A stretch of 64,000 bases of DNA from Bradyrhizobium mercantei (GCF_001982635.1 NZ_MKFI01000004.1:613609-677608), one strand, 5' to 3'; positions 34,296 to 43,721 are shown, counted from the stretch's first letter. Notes: generated by a model from the letters alone, not told the origin. A program made the numbers and translations.

Positions 34296-35171
34296 ATGAC
34301 TCAACTCGACATCGCGAGCCAACACGCCGCCACGCTCGAAGCCGCGCCGACCCGTTACATCGAAGGCCACGGAATACGCTTCGCCTATCGCCGCCTCGGC
34401 CCGGCTACCGGAACGCCGCTGGTTCTCCTGCAGCACTTCTCGGGCAACATCGATGCATGGGATCCCTCAGTCGTCAACGCTCTCGCCACGGATCGCCCGG
34501 TCATCGCGTTCGACAACGCCGGCGTCGGTCGCTCGACCGGCCAAACGCCTGACAATATCGCAGCGATGGCGAAGGATGCAGTTGCTTTCATCGATCTGCT
34601 CGGCATTTCCGAGGTCGACCTGCTGGGCTTTTCTCTCGGCGGCTGCGTCGCCCAACAGATCGCCGCCGATCACGGACGGCTGGTCCGCAAGCTCATTCTC
34701 GTGGGCACCGCGCCGAAAGGCGGAGAGGAACATCTGCTAGCTGTCCTGCATCAAGCGTTTTCCCAAGCCGATGCGCCGGACCCCCGCCTGCCGCTGTTCT
34801 TCACGAATTCGTCGGCCAGCCGGTCGTCGGGCCTGTCATTCCTGGCGCGGACGAAGCTACGTAAAGACGATCGGGACACCGATAACGGCAGCGCGGTAAC
34901 CGATCCGCAGGCCAAGGCGTTGATCACCTGGTGCGCCACGCCTGATCCTGAGCACGCCATTCTGCGCGCCATCCGTCAGCCCGCTCTTGTGGTCAGCGGC
35001 AGCCACGACACCATGCTGCCCGCAAGCAACGCCTACGCAATGTTCAAGGAACTCAGCAACGCTCAGCTGATCCTCTATCCCGATTCAGGGCACGGCGCCC
35101 TGTTTCAGTACCACGAGATGTTCGTCAGCCACGTCCGCACTTTCCTGGATGCACAGCCGGCGGCTGCATGA
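34296..35171 (+). CDS. alpha/beta hydrolase
   Basis: A 291-residue cytosolic alpha/beta hydrolase. Features: LLQHFSGNIDAWDPSVVNALA (oxyanion region), FDNAGVGRSTG, nucleophile elbow GFSLGG (Ser113), acid Asp238 (SGSHDTML) and His266 (DSGHGALFQY). Such proteins are annotated as esterases or non-haem haloperoxidase-like. ATG 34296 has GGAGG 5 bases upstream. It follows the secreted hydrolase by about 195 bases and may be co-regulated with it. Confidence 0.86.
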   Translation: MTQLDIASQHAATLEAAPTRYIEGHGIRFAYRRLGPATGTPLVLLQHFSGNIDAWDPSVVNALATDRPVIAFDNAGVGRSTGQTPDNIAAMAKDAVAFIDLLGISEVDLLGFSLGGCVAQQIAADHGRLVRKLILVGTAPKGGEEHLLAVLHQAFSQADAPDPRLPLFFTNSSASRSSGLSFLARTKLRKDDRDTDNGSAVTDPQAKALITWCATPDPEHAILRAIRQPALVVSGSHDTMLPASNAYAMFKELSNAQLILYPDSGHGALFQYHEMFVSHVRTFLDAQPAAA

Positions 35172-35233
35172 CACCCCGCGCGTTTCGACGCGATGGGACG
35201 CGCTTATCCCAGAAAGCTGTTACGGAGGGACAA

Positions 35234-35728
35234 ATGACAATCGCTAAAATCGAGGTGGAGCGTTTTAGCCTGACGAGCCCAAAACCATTCGACGCTGTTG
35301 TGGCCGCGTTCAAGTCGGCGATCGGGCAACCCAACATGGTCGACTTCTTCAAGGAGACGAGGGCGACAAATTCCTTCCCGGATTTGGCGCGCGTTGTACA
35401 AAGCGGTCTCGGCCGAACGGACCTTATGCTCTTCGCTGAGTTCGACCTAGGCGACATTCTGCGCCGCGAAACTGGGTCCAAGTCGCCGAAGATCATGCGT
35501 TTTGTGGTCGGCAACCCGCTCATCATGAAAGAAATGGTCAAGCACGTGCCCGATGCCGGATCTTACGCTCCAGTCACAGTGCTTATCGATGAGCGTCCCG
35601 ATGGCGTGCACGTCTCCTATGACAAGATGGAAAGTTATTTGCGGCCCTATGGCAACGCGGAAGCACTTGTCGTCGCCCAAGATCTCGATGCGAAAGTCAC
35701 GACCTTGCTACGCGAATGTGCAGGCTAA
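35234..35728 (+). CDS. DUF302-type protein
   Basis: A 164-residue protein. I assign it to DUF302 by the pattern RFSLTSPKPFDAVVAAFKSAIG, then RFVVGNPLIMKEMVKHVPDAGSYAPVTVLIDERPDGVHVSYDK, where GNP and the YAPV/LP-like strand are family hallmarks. Biochemical role unknown; the fold may bind small molecules. GGAGGG sits 4 bases before ATG 35234, so this start is preferred over the frame's earlier opening at 35168, which overlaps the hydrolase. Probably co-transcribed with the hydrolase. Confidence 0.78.
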   Translation: MTIAKIEVERFSLTSPKPFDAVVAAFKSAIGQPNMVDFFKETRATNSFPDLARVVQSGLGRTDLMLFAEFDLGDILRRETGSKSPKIMRFVVGNPLIMKEMVKHVPDAGSYAPVTVLIDERPDGVHVSYDKMESYLRPYGNAEALVVAQDLDAKVTTLLRECAG

Positions 35729-35824
35729 AACGTCCCGGACGTCTTCGGCGAACGGAATTGAGCAACTGGTACGAACGCGGGTGTTGTCATGACGAGAGCC
35801 GGACGTTGGAAGGGAAATTTCCGC

Positions 35825-36346
35825 ATGTATAGGGCACTTCTTATCACTGCCTTGGCTCTGTCCAACGGAGATGTCACGGCCGCTCCCGCCGTCGGCAGAG
35901 AGCCGCTGGATGCTGCGACCCTCGGCGCGATAAGATCGAAGTTCGGCAGGCTGATGGAATTGGCCAACAGGCACGATTTCAAGGCGCTGCATGGGATGTT
36001 CTGGCAATCGCCCTCGACTCTGTTGGTGGCCAAGAGCGCGATCCAGTCCGAGGGGAACTGGGCCGGTTTTTGGGGCAACGAGGCGATTGATCAAAAGCTT
36101 CATGATATCGGCACCTCCGGCCCGGTCGTGCTTGAGCCGGATTATTCGAAGCTCAGAGTCGTCGGCCTGACGCGCGATGTCGCCGAGTCCTACGTGCCGA
36201 TGAACATCACGGTCTCTTATGCGGGGCAGGATGGAACGCCCAGGCCGTTTCTGATGATCATCAATTGGCTTCGCGTCGGAAAGGATTGGAAGATCGCTTC
36301 CGAAATCATTCTGCCAGTGCCCCCTGCCCCCGCCGCGAAGGGCTAG
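35825..36346 (+). CDS. secreted protein of unknown function, NTF2/SnoaL-like
   Basis: A 173-residue protein with a likely signal peptide (MYRALLITALALSNGDVTAAP). The mature part alternates helix and strand (IRSKFGRLMELANRHDFKALHGMFWQSP, then WLRVGKDWKIASEI) in the manner of DUF4440/SnoaL-like periplasmic proteins. The recognition is structural guesswork. Start ATG 35825 gives a better signal peptide than ATG 35789. Codon use is less GC-biased than in the ABC operons, as for the neighbouring genes here. Confidence 0.65.
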   Translation: MYRALLITALALSNGDVTAAPAVGREPLDAATLGAIRSKFGRLMELANRHDFKALHGMFWQSPSTLLVAKSAIQSEGNWAGFWGNEAIDQKLHDIGTSGPVVLEPDYSKLRVVGLTRDVAESYVPMNITVSYAGQDGTPRPFLMIINWLRVGKDWKIASEIILPVPPAPAAKG

Positions 36347-36421
36347 GCACTTCGACCCGGCCACGGCTGCGCGCCAATGAGTCCTCCTCATCAGCTCGGT
36401 CGTTTACCCAAAACTCCGCTC

Positions 36422-36481
36422 GCCGAACGACGTCCGCATTTTCGTCAGAAGCGGACAACAGAGGCGCGCTTGGTCATGTCG
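36422..36481. repeat. 60-base dispersed repeat, copy 2
   Basis: Matches 28551-28610 at 56 of 60 positions. The sequence after it (ATGTCGGCTTTGCGCCACGA) continues the family and runs into the 3' end of the AraC-TPR gene, so the last residues of that protein may be repeat-derived. Confidence 0.85.
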
Positions 36482-36522
36482 GCTTTGCGCCACGAGCCGA
36501 CATTCAGGTGCGTTGCGCTCTG

Positions 36523-37698
36523 CTATGCAGCGGGCACGCCCGCAATCTCAAGTCCATCTCCGAGGCATGACATGAATCTAGGAGTAAATGGCCATGCGCG
36601 CCTCGCCTGCGACGCGGTCAAATTGGGTTCCTTCCGCGTGAGCTGCCGACCCATGCGGCGCGCTTCTGCACGGGCGCCGGTCAAGGCAACGGATGCCACG
36701 GCAATCCGCTGCGCCCAGTGAGAGTCCGGATAAGCCTCAACACCGCTCCGGACCCATAGCGCTGCGCGATCGTAGCGCTCGGCAGCGAAATGAGCGCAGC
36801 CCATACCGATACAGGTAATGTGCCGCAGGGGCTCAAACGGCATGAGATGAAGCGCGATCCTGAGTTCACGGATAGCTCCATCGCTGTCCCCAAAATAAGC
36901 CGACATCCAGCCGCGACGAATCCAGGCGTAAGCCAACCACGGATCAACTGCCAACGCGCGTTCCAATCGCCGGTCCGCCGCTTCAAGCTCGTGGAGTAGA
37001 ACGAGCGCGCCGCTGCTGAGCGTCAACGTCAAGCCATCATCCGGAGCAAGTTCATAGGCCTCCGCGGCGAGTCGGGATGCACGATTACGATCGACCTCGG
37101 GAGTCGCCGCAAAATCATGGGCCGCACGCTGCGCCCAACACCAACCGGCGATCGCCTTGGCCAATCCATAGTTGGGCGCGAGCTCTTGGGGACGGCTCAG
37201 CTTTTCGAGCGCCGTGTTGCATTGCGCCTGTTCGACCGCGAAAGCGAAAGGCAGGGCATCCAACGTCAAGCGGATCGCCTCGTCAACGTCGTGGTCGAAG
37301 GTCGTTGTTGACGATTTCTTTCCACGCTGGATAGTTGCTGAAGGCAGCTCACCAAAAGCCTTGCGATATTCGGCCGCAAACCGTCCGAGCTGACTGAAAC
37401 CATTGCCAAGCGCAACGGCCGTGACCGTAACGTCCGGTCCCCGACGAATGAATTCCTGGCGCGCCCTTGCCAGCCGCATGCGGCGCACCCAACCGAGCGG
37501 CGTCGTACCGAGAAACATCTTGAAATGTGTCTCCAGAGTCCGAGGGCGAGCGTCGGCGACCTGGGCAAGAAGATCGAGTTGGACAGGTTCGGAAAGGTGA
37601 CCGCGAAGCCAGCTTAGCGCGCGCACGAGGTCCGCCGGCAAAGCACTGGAGAATGCCCGCACGTGCGACATTCCGAAATCGTCGTCACCTCCGGTCAT
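36523..37698 (-). CDS. AraC-type HTH protein with C-terminal TPR region
   Basis: A 391-residue protein with the AraC DNA-binding domain at the N-terminus (about 20-120: LLAQVADARPRTLETHFKMF and VTVTAVALGNGFSQLGRFAAEYRKAFGELPS). A long helical region with tetratricopeptide-like repeats follows (for example LERALAVDPWLAYAWIRRGWMSAYFGDSDGAIRELRIAL). Most AraC regulators have the reverse order. I chose ATG 37698; ATG 37671 is possible. It is divergent from the cupin gene. The C-terminal tail may have been replaced by dispersed-repeat sequence. Confidence 0.8.
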   Translation of the reverse strand: MTGGDDDFGMSHVRAFSSALPADLVRALSWLRGHLSEPVQLDLLAQVADARPRTLETHFKMFLGTTPLGWVRRMRLARARQEFIRRGPDVTVTAVALGNGFSQLGRFAAEYRKAFGELPSATIQRGKKSSTTTFDHDVDEAIRLTLDALPFAFAVEQAQCNTALEKLSRPQELAPNYGLAKAIAGWCWAQRAAHDFAATPEVDRNRASRLAAEAYELAPDDGLTLTLSSGALVLLHELEAADRRLERALAVDPWLAYAWIRRGWMSAYFGDSDGAIRELRIALHLMPFEPLRHITCIGMGCAHFAAERYDRAALWVRSGVEAYPDSHWAQRIAVASVALTGARAEARRMGRQLTRKEPNLTASQARRAWPFTPRFMSCLGDGLEIAGVPAA

Positions 37699-37874
37699 TG
37701 GATCGACTACTCTCGAGCAGGACCGCTTCACGAACCGAACGATAATGCGTTTTCGGCGATTTTTGAATATCGACGCGGAAACCGCATAGCCGAGCAGCGC
37801 GACGTGCCACAGTCTTTCCGTGCGTCGAGTTCCTATCGCCAGCACTGCGGCGAAAAAGCCCTCGGAGAAGCGCT

Positions 37875-38963
37875 ATGATGCCCAATTGGTCCAATTCGAG
37901 ACATGCGACTTTGGTGTGTGCTGCTGCCATCGTGTGGGTGGCACTGACATCATCGCCGGCCTCAACACAGCAATTTGAAGTCAAGCCAATCGCTGAGAAG
38001 AAAATTCAGCAATTGCCACCCGGCCCATTGTTCTGGCGAGTTTATAATTTCCCCACACTTGACGATGCAAAGGCTGCGGCTGGCCCGACCGGACTTGCAG
38101 CCGAAGCGGACGGAAAGGCTTGGCTGTTCACGCTCGGTGCGAAGGGCGGATCGTCACCAGCAGGCGCCAAACCTGTTGCGGAGATTGGGCCAGTGCCGTC
38201 CATTTCTGCGCCAGAATACCTGCTGCGCATTGTTAGTTCCAGGGGACCGCCCGGAGCCAAGACGCCGATCCATACGCATCCGGGATCCGAAACATTCTAT
38301 GTGTTATCTGGTGAACTCAGCCAAAGATCTCCTCAAGGCATGAGCCGTGTTGAAGCCGGACGGTCAATGCCCGGACACGGCCCCGGTATGCCAATGGAGG
38401 TCTCCAGCAGTGGCAGTAGCGATCTGCGGGCTCTGGTGATGTTCGTGCTGGATGCCACTAGGCCGTTCTCGTCGCCGGCCAAGCTCCCGGAATCTGCTGA
38501 CGAGGCTCCGCCCGCCACACAGCAGGCTGAAGCCGTAAAGACCGTGACTGCAAGGGACATGGTCGGGAGTTGGTTGCTTGAATCGGATATCAGCACCACC
38601 CCCGATGGCCGCGAACTTTTGCCTTTTGGCCCGACACCAAGAGGCATCGCGATGTTTAACTCGGATGCTCGTTTCGCAATCGTGCTCTCACGCCCTGACC
38701 TTCCGAGATTCGCTTCCGACAACCGCATGCGGGGAACGGCTGAGGAGAACGAGGCCGTCGTACACGGAAGCTTCGCTTTCTTCGGCACCTACTCGGTAGC
38801 AGACGGCATCATCATTCAGCATATTGAAGGCGGAACGTGGCCGGGGTGGGTTGGAACCGATCAAAAGCGAACGATCACCTCTTTTGTGAAGGACGAACAG
38901 ACATGGACGACTGTTCCGTCCTTCGGGGGAAGGAGCGAACTTCATTGGAGCCGCACGAAATAA
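37875..38963 (+). CDS. secreted cupin plus lipocalin-like domain protein
   Basis: A 362-residue protein. After a signal peptide (about 1-31, ending SPASTQQ) comes a cupin domain: RGPPGAKTPIHTHPGSETFYVLSGEL supplies the metal-binding HTHPGSE of motif 1. A second domain from about residue 230 opens MVGSWLLESDISTTPDGRELLPFGPTPRGIAMFNSDARFAIVLSR, a lipocalin-like (Lipocalin_5) beta-barrel pattern, ending RSELHWSRTK. The two are usually separate proteins. Start is one of two consecutive ATGs after GGAGAAG. Function unknown. Confidence 0.8.
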   Translation: MMPNWSNSRHATLVCAAAIVWVALTSSPASTQQFEVKPIAEKKIQQLPPGPLFWRVYNFPTLDDAKAAAGPTGLAAEADGKAWLFTLGAKGGSSPAGAKPVAEIGPVPSISAPEYLLRIVSSRGPPGAKTPIHTHPGSETFYVLSGELSQRSPQGMSRVEAGRSMPGHGPGMPMEVSSSGSSDLRALVMFVLDATRPFSSPAKLPESADEAPPATQQAEAVKTVTARDMVGSWLLESDISTTPDGRELLPFGPTPRGIAMFNSDARFAIVLSRPDLPRFASDNRMRGTAEENEAVVHGSFAFFGTYSVADGIIIQHIEGGTWPGWVGTDQKRTITSFVKDEQTWTTVPSFGGRSELHWSRTK

Positions 38964-39138
38964 CCTGCAAAAAGCTGCCGCCGGACGTTTGCGCGATGTC
39001 ACCTTTGGGTCACAAGGCGATATCCCCGACGTCGGGTCGTGTGTCTGCTCGTCCCTGAAAGCGGTCGCCCCAAAGTTATGAGTGCGACGCAAGAGGCAAC
39101 GCGCCTTGTTCGCAGCCGCAGCCTGATTTCATCTTGCC

Positions 39139-39813
39139 TTAGCCAGCGAGCGCCTCCAGCACCGCCGCAGCCTCGGCAACCCAGCCGAAAATGCCGCCCT
39201 GGGCCTTGATCATCTTCAGGCCCATCTCGTGGAATTCCGGGAAGTAGGACGCGCAGCCGTCCGAGATCACGACGCAGCGGTAGCCGCGGTCATTGGCCTC
39301 GCGCACCGTGGTGTTGACGCAGACTTCGGTGGTGACGCCGCAGACCAGCAGATTCTCGATGCCGAATTTTTGCAGGATGTCACCGAACTCGGTAGCGTAG
39401 AACGCGCCCTTTCCGGGCTTGTCGATCACGATCTCGCTGTCGAGCGGATAGAGCTCGGGAATGATGTCGTGCCCCGCTTCGCCGCGGATCAGGATCCGTC
39501 CCATCGGCCCGGGATCGCCGATCCGCAAGGACGGCGCGCCGCGCTCGAGCTTCGCCGCCGGCGCGTCCGAAAGATCGGGCAGATGGCCCTCGCGGGTATG
39601 GACCACGAGCAGGCCTGCGTCGCGCACCGCCGCGAGCACCGCGGCGATCGGCTGTACCGCGCGGGCAAGCCGGCTGACGTCGTTGCCGAGCGTCTCGCCG
39701 AAGCCCCCTCGCTCCATGAAATCGCGCTGCATGTCGATGATGACGAGCGCGGTCTTGCTCCAGTCGAGCGTGATCGGCTCCGGCTCCGCCGCGATTGTTC
39801 CCGTGCTCGCCAT
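39139..39813 (-). CDS. isochorismatase-family cysteine hydrolase
   Basis: A 224-residue hydrolase with the catalytic triad Asp27 (IIDMQRDF), Lys132 (DKPGKGAFYAT) and Cys165 (TTEVCVNTT). These enzymes cleave amide or carbamoyl bonds through a cysteine thioester; relatives include RutB (ureidoacrylate), N-carbamoylsarcosine amidase and biuret hydrolase. It shares GDPGPxGRILIRGE and GKG-F-AT with the biuret-hydrolase-like protein at 48524 but lacks its N-terminal extension. Monocistronic on the minus strand. Substrate unknown, probably a nitrogen-rich amide. Confidence 0.87.
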   Translation of the reverse strand: MASTGTIAAEPEPITLDWSKTALVIIDMQRDFMERGGFGETLGNDVSRLARAVQPIAAVLAAVRDAGLLVVHTREGHLPDLSDAPAAKLERGAPSLRIGDPGPMGRILIRGEAGHDIIPELYPLDSEIVIDKPGKGAFYATEFGDILQKFGIENLLVCGVTTEVCVNTTVREANDRGYRCVVISDGCASYFPEFHEMGLKMIKAQGGIFGWVAEAAAVLEALAG

Positions 39814-39887
39814 CCCGCTCCCCTGCCAAACTCCGCCGGTTCAGTAAAGCAAGCGATGTGCCGGCGCACAATCGGCTGAGCAGGATG

Positions 39888-40943
39888 CTACTTGAAGAAG
39901 TGCACGAGACCGATGCTCAAGCCGAGCAGCAACATGAGCGACAGCGTGACGGCCGCCGTCACCCGGCCGCCGACGGTCGAGAGCACCCGCACATCGACGC
40001 CGAGCCCGAGGGCCGCCATCGAGACGACGGTGAGGATCGCCGCCGTCTTGGTCACCGGCGCGATCGCGATGTCGGGCACGAGCTGGAACGAGCGCAGCGC
40101 GGCCAGTACCAGGAAGCCGATGATGAACCAGGGCACCAGCTTGAACGGGCTGAGCGAGGCAGCCTTCGTCGCACCTTCCTTGCGCCGGCGCGCCACGAAC
40201 AGCGAAAGCGCGACCACGATCGGGCCCAGCATCAACACCCGCACCAGCTTCACCAGGGTGCCGATCTGGGTCGAGACAATGCCGGCCGGCACGGTCGCGG
40301 CCAGCACCTGCGGCACGGCATAGACCGTGAGGCCGGCGAGGATGCCGTATTGCGTCGCGGTCAGCTTCAGGAGCGGAATCAGCAGCGGCAGACCGAGCAC
40401 CATCAGCACGCCGAGAATGGCGGTGAACGAGATCGACGAGGCGATGTCGTCGCCATCGGCCTCGATCACGGGCGCCACCGCCGCGATCGCGGAATTGCCG
40501 CAGATCGAGTTGCCGCAGGCGATCAGGATCGCGAGCTTGGTCTTGAGCCCGAGGATCCGGCTGAGACCATAGCTCACCGCCAGCATGATCACGACGGTCA
40601 CGGCGATGGCGCCGATCAGGAGCCAGCCCGACGCCAGGATCGCGGCGAAACTGATGGATGCGCCGAGCAGCATCACCGCGACCTCGAGCAGCTGCTTGGC
40701 ACTGAAGGCGATCCCCGAACGCCAGCGCTCCGACGGTTCCCAGGCGGTCCGAACCGCCATGCCGAGCAGGATCGCGACGACCAGGGCCTCGATATAGGGG
40801 TGGTCGAAAATCCGCTCTTCGGCGGCCTGGATGCCGAGCGAAATGACCGTAACCACTCCGCAGAGCAGAATGCCGGGAATGAGCAAGATGATGCGCTTCA
40901 GCGCCCCCTGCCTCTCGCCCTGGTCTTGTTCTTGTTCCGGCAC
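39888..40943 (-). CDS. yeiH: YeiH-family putative sulfate/sulfite exporter
   Basis: A 351-residue inner-membrane protein of the conserved UPF0324 (YeiH) family with about ten helices. The family signature CGNSICGNSAIAA is clear, as are LLGASISF and GLGVDVR in the last third. Homologues are proposed to export sulfate or sulfite. GTG start at 40943, with AGAGGA close upstream. Divergent from a LysR regulator, the same arrangement as yeiE-yeiH in other proteobacteria, so it is probably controlled by it. Confidence 0.88.
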   Translation of the reverse strand: MPEQEQDQGERQGALKRIILLIPGILLCGVVTVISLGIQAAEERIFDHPYIEALVVAILLGMAVRTAWEPSERWRSGIAFSAKQLLEVAVMLLGASISFAAILASGWLLIGAIAVTVVIMLAVSYGLSRILGLKTKLAILIACGNSICGNSAIAAVAPVIEADGDDIASSISFTAILGVLMVLGLPLLIPLLKLTATQYGILAGLTVYAVPQVLAATVPAGIVSTQIGTLVKLVRVLMLGPIVVALSLFVARRRKEGATKAASLSPFKLVPWFIIGFLVLAALRSFQLVPDIAIAPVTKTAAILTVVSMAALGLGVDVRVLSTVGGRVTAAVTLSLMLLLGLSIGLVHFFK

Positions 40944-41029
40944 GAAATCCTCTTTTCGGAGAAGATTTTATGCGCCAGAGCGCGCCTCTTGGCTAATATC
41001 TTTTCGGACTGCCCCGATAGAGAGAAGTT

Positions 41030-42001
41030 ATGTCCCTCAACCTGCATCTGCTCCGCCTGTTCGCGGCCGTGGCGAGAACTGGAAGCTTCTCCCGCGCCGC
41101 CGACCTCCTGCACATCAGCCAGCCGGCGATCTCCAAGGGGGTGCGGGATTTCGAGCTCCAGGTCGGCTGCCGGCTGCTGGACCGCACGCCGAAGGGGGTG
41201 CGGCCGACCCGGGAGGGTGCGGCGCTGGCGCGGCATGCCGAGACCCTGTTCGCGGCCGAGCGCGCCGCCGAGGACGAATTGCAGGCGCTGCGCAACCTCG
41301 ACAGCGGCTCGCTGCGGATCGGCGCCAGCACCACGATCGCGACCTACATGATCCCGGAATATCTCGGCGTGTTTCACCGCGCCTTTCCCGGCATCGACCT
41401 GCACGTCGTGAGCGCCAACACCAGCGACATCGCCACGCTGATGCTGGGGCATGAGATCGAGATCGCCCTGGTCGAAGGGCCGGTCGAGGACGAGAACCTG
41501 AGCAGCGAAGCCTGGCGCACCGATGTGATGGTGCTGATCACGGGCCCGGATCACCGCTTCGCGGCCACTGCCGCCCCGATCGACGTCCGGCTGCTCAATG
41601 ACGAGATCCTGATCGTGCGCGAGCCCGGTTCCGGCACCCGCGAGGTGGTGGCGCAGGCGCTCACCGCCCACCGCGTCGAGCCGCAGCGGACGCTGGAGAT
41701 CGGCAGCACCGAGGCGATCAAGCAGGCGGTGGCGGCCGGTGTCGGCGTCGCCATCGTGTCGATCGCGACGATCGACGATCAGGTGAAGCTCGGAAAGCTG
41801 AAGGTGATCCCGATCAAGGGCGTCCATATCGAGCGCACGCTGTGGCAGCTGAAATCGCCCGGCCGGCTGGACGTGCCGGCGGCGGTCGCATTCGAGGGGA
41901 TCATTCGGGAAGCGCGAGCCGTGAAGACGGCGCCGCGGTTGCCGGCGGCTAGAGCGCGGCGAACAGACCCTGCGCCCAGGCAACGGCATGCTCGAAGCTG
42001 A
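41030..42001 (+). CDS. LysR-family transcriptional regulator (YeiE-like)
   Basis: A 323-residue LysR protein. The helix-turn-helix is at about 15-45 (VARTGSFSRAADLLHISQPAISKGVRDFE). The effector domain (about 90-295) contains GASTTIATYMIPEYLGVF and EIGSTEAIKQAVAAGVGVAIVS. It lies opposite yeiH with 86 bases between starts; TCTTTTCGGA occurs twice there (40951-40960 and 40999-41008), possibly part of its binding region. Its 3' end overlaps a convergent small membrane protein gene by about 50 bases. Confidence 0.9.
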   Translation: MSLNLHLLRLFAAVARTGSFSRAADLLHISQPAISKGVRDFELQVGCRLLDRTPKGVRPTREGAALARHAETLFAAERAAEDELQALRNLDSGSLRIGASTTIATYMIPEYLGVFHRAFPGIDLHVVSANTSDIATLMLGHEIEIALVEGPVEDENLSSEAWRTDVMVLITGPDHRFAATAAPIDVRLLNDEILIVREPGSGTREVVAQALTAHRVEPQRTLEIGSTEAIKQAVAAGVGVAIVSIATIDDQVKLGKLKVIPIKGVHIERTLWQLKSPGRLDVPAAVAFEGIIREARAVKTAPRLPAARARRTDPAPRQRHARS

Positions 42002-42170
42002 ACACGCCGGGCTCGAAATAGACGGCGCGCGCCAGCACGATGCCGACCACCAGCACCCAGAACACGCTGGTGCCCGCGGTCTTCAGCCATTTCGACACGC
42101 CCTCGTTCGCGGCCGAAGGATCGACCGCGGGGACCGGCTCGCCGAAGGGATCAAAAGCGGATTGGCTCAT
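41949..42170 (-). CDS. small single-helix membrane protein
   Basis: A 73-residue protein (from ATG 42170, MSQSAFDPFGEPVP) with a soluble N-terminal third and one membrane helix (TSVFWVLVVGIVLARAVYF), then a short amphipathic tail. It overlaps the LysR gene tail to tail. ATG 42182 or 42233 are alternative starts. No family function known; I include it for its coherent membrane-protein character. Confidence 0.6.
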   Translation of the reverse strand: MSQSAFDPFGEPVPAVDPSAANEGVSKWLKTAGTSVFWVLVVGIVLARAVYFEPGVFSFEHAVAWAQGLFAAL

Positions 42171-42322
42171 CGTCGTGACCATCAGGGAATACCGTGACAA
42201 TGTCGCGACGACGGGGGCAGAAGCAAGGGTCATGGAGTGCCTTTTGCGCCGGTTGCGTGGAAGGACGTTTTCCGGCCCCCCTGGCCAGGGAGTATTTCCT
42301 TCTCGACGCCCGAATCCGGCCC

Positions 42323-43561
42323 TCAACTATCGGTCGCGCGCTGCGGCGCCAGGCGTGGCAGCGTGATCCGCACGCTGGTCCCCATCCCCGGGGCGCTCTC
42401 GAGATGGAGCTCGCCGCCCAGCCGGTTCGTGACGATGTTGTGGACGATGTGGAGGCCGAGCCCGATCCGGCCGATGTCGCGGCGCGTGGTGAAGAACGGA
42501 TCGAAGGCCTGCCGCAGCACGTCGCGGTCCATCCCGCAGCCATCATCGGCGAACAGGATTTCCACCTGGTCCGCGCCTAAGGCCCGCAGCCGGATCGTGA
42601 TGGTGCCGCCCTTGCCGTCCGGAAAGGCGTGTACGATCGAATTGACGAACAAATTGGTCAGCGCCTGGCCGTAGGGCCCGGGATAGCTGTTCATCGCCAG
42701 ACCGGACGGGCAATCGACCTCGAGCGCCAGATTGTTCTTCGGCAAGGCCGGGCGCAGGTTCGAAAGAACCTGCTCGGTCACCTCGCCGAGATCGAACCGG
42801 CTGCGATCGAAATAGCTCGGATCGACCGCCACCTGCTTGAACGACTGCACCAGATCCGCCGCGCGCTTGAGGTTGCCGACCAAGAGCGACGACGCGCTTT
42901 CGACGACCTCGATGAAGTCACTGAGGCTTGACCGCTTCAGCTTGCCGCGCGCCGCCTCGGCGGCGAAGTCGGCGCATTTCTGCTCCAGCACCGAGGCGAC
43001 CGTGAGGCTGGTGCCGACCGGGCTGTTGATCTCGTGCGCGACACCGGCCACCAGCCGGCCGAGCGCCGCGAGCTTTTCCGCCTCGATCAGCGACGCCTGG
43101 GTCTCCTGCAGATGATGCAAGGCCTGCTCGGCGGCGTCGCGCGCGGCGCGGATCTCGCGCTCGCTGCGCTTGCGATCGGTGATCTCCTCCGCCGCCACGT
43201 TGACGCCGACGATGCTGCCGTTCGGTTCGCGTTGTGGGTGCCAATGCGTGATCCAGCAGCGCTCGTCATTGTGGCCCGGGCGCTGGCCGTAAACCTCGAC
43301 GCCGGTCACGGGCTCGCCGGTCTCCATGATCGAGCGAACGATATCCTCGACCGCGGTGGCCAGCGCGGGCACGCAATCATGCACGGTGCGTCCGAGATGG
43401 CCTTCGACCGAAATGCCGCAGATCTCGGTGAGCCGCTGGTTGATCTGAAGATAGCGGCAATCGGGAGAGAGGTAGGCGAGACCGATCGGTGCAGTGTCGT
43501 AGATCAGCTGCAGCGCCGGTTGTTTTGGGAACTGAACGTCGTGGACGACGGACGACCTCAT
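42323..43561 (-). CDS. PAS-domain sensor histidine kinase
   Basis: A 412-residue soluble kinase. An N-terminal PAS fold (about 12-130: LIYDTAPIGLAYLSPDCRYLQINQRL) is followed by a short coiled-coil and the phospho-acceptor motif VAGVAHEINSPVG (His176). The ATPase domain has an N-box (NLFVNSIVHAF), G1 (FADDGCGMD) and G2 (IGLGLHIV). ATG 43561 follows AGGA. No membrane helix and no response-regulator gene nearby: an orphan cytosolic kinase sensing an intracellular cue. Confidence 0.9.
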   Translation of the reverse strand: MRSSVVHDVQFPKQPALQLIYDTAPIGLAYLSPDCRYLQINQRLTEICGISVEGHLGRTVHDCVPALATAVEDIVRSIMETGEPVTGVEVYGQRPGHNDERCWITHWHPQREPNGSIVGVNVAAEEITDRKRSEREIRAARDAAEQALHHLQETQASLIEAEKLAALGRLVAGVAHEINSPVGTSLTVASVLEQKCADFAAEAARGKLKRSSLSDFIEVVESASSLLVGNLKRAADLVQSFKQVAVDPSYFDRSRFDLGEVTEQVLSNLRPALPKNNLALEVDCPSGLAMNSYPGPYGQALTNLFVNSIVHAFPDGKGGTITIRLRALGADQVEILFADDGCGMDRDVLRQAFDPFFTTRRDIGRIGLGLHIVHNIVTNRLGGELHLESAPGMGTSVRITLPRLAPQRATDS

Positions 43562-43721
43562 GTCCTTTCCCCCCGTAGCGGCCAAGTCTAGCCGCTCACG
43601 ATGTTCCCGCAATAGCTGAGCCGAGCCGGCAGCGACGGTCAGCTCTGTCCGAATTCGGCACGGGTCGGCGGCGACGGGCGGACTTAAAGCCGGCGCGACG
43701 TCGCTGCCAGGCACGGCAGCT

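Noticed and set aside
36377..36721. Open frame containing MSALRHEPTF
   Set aside because: This is the well-known translation of a dispersed repeat, not a gene. The similar MSPLGHK frame at 38997-39058 was rejected for the same reason.
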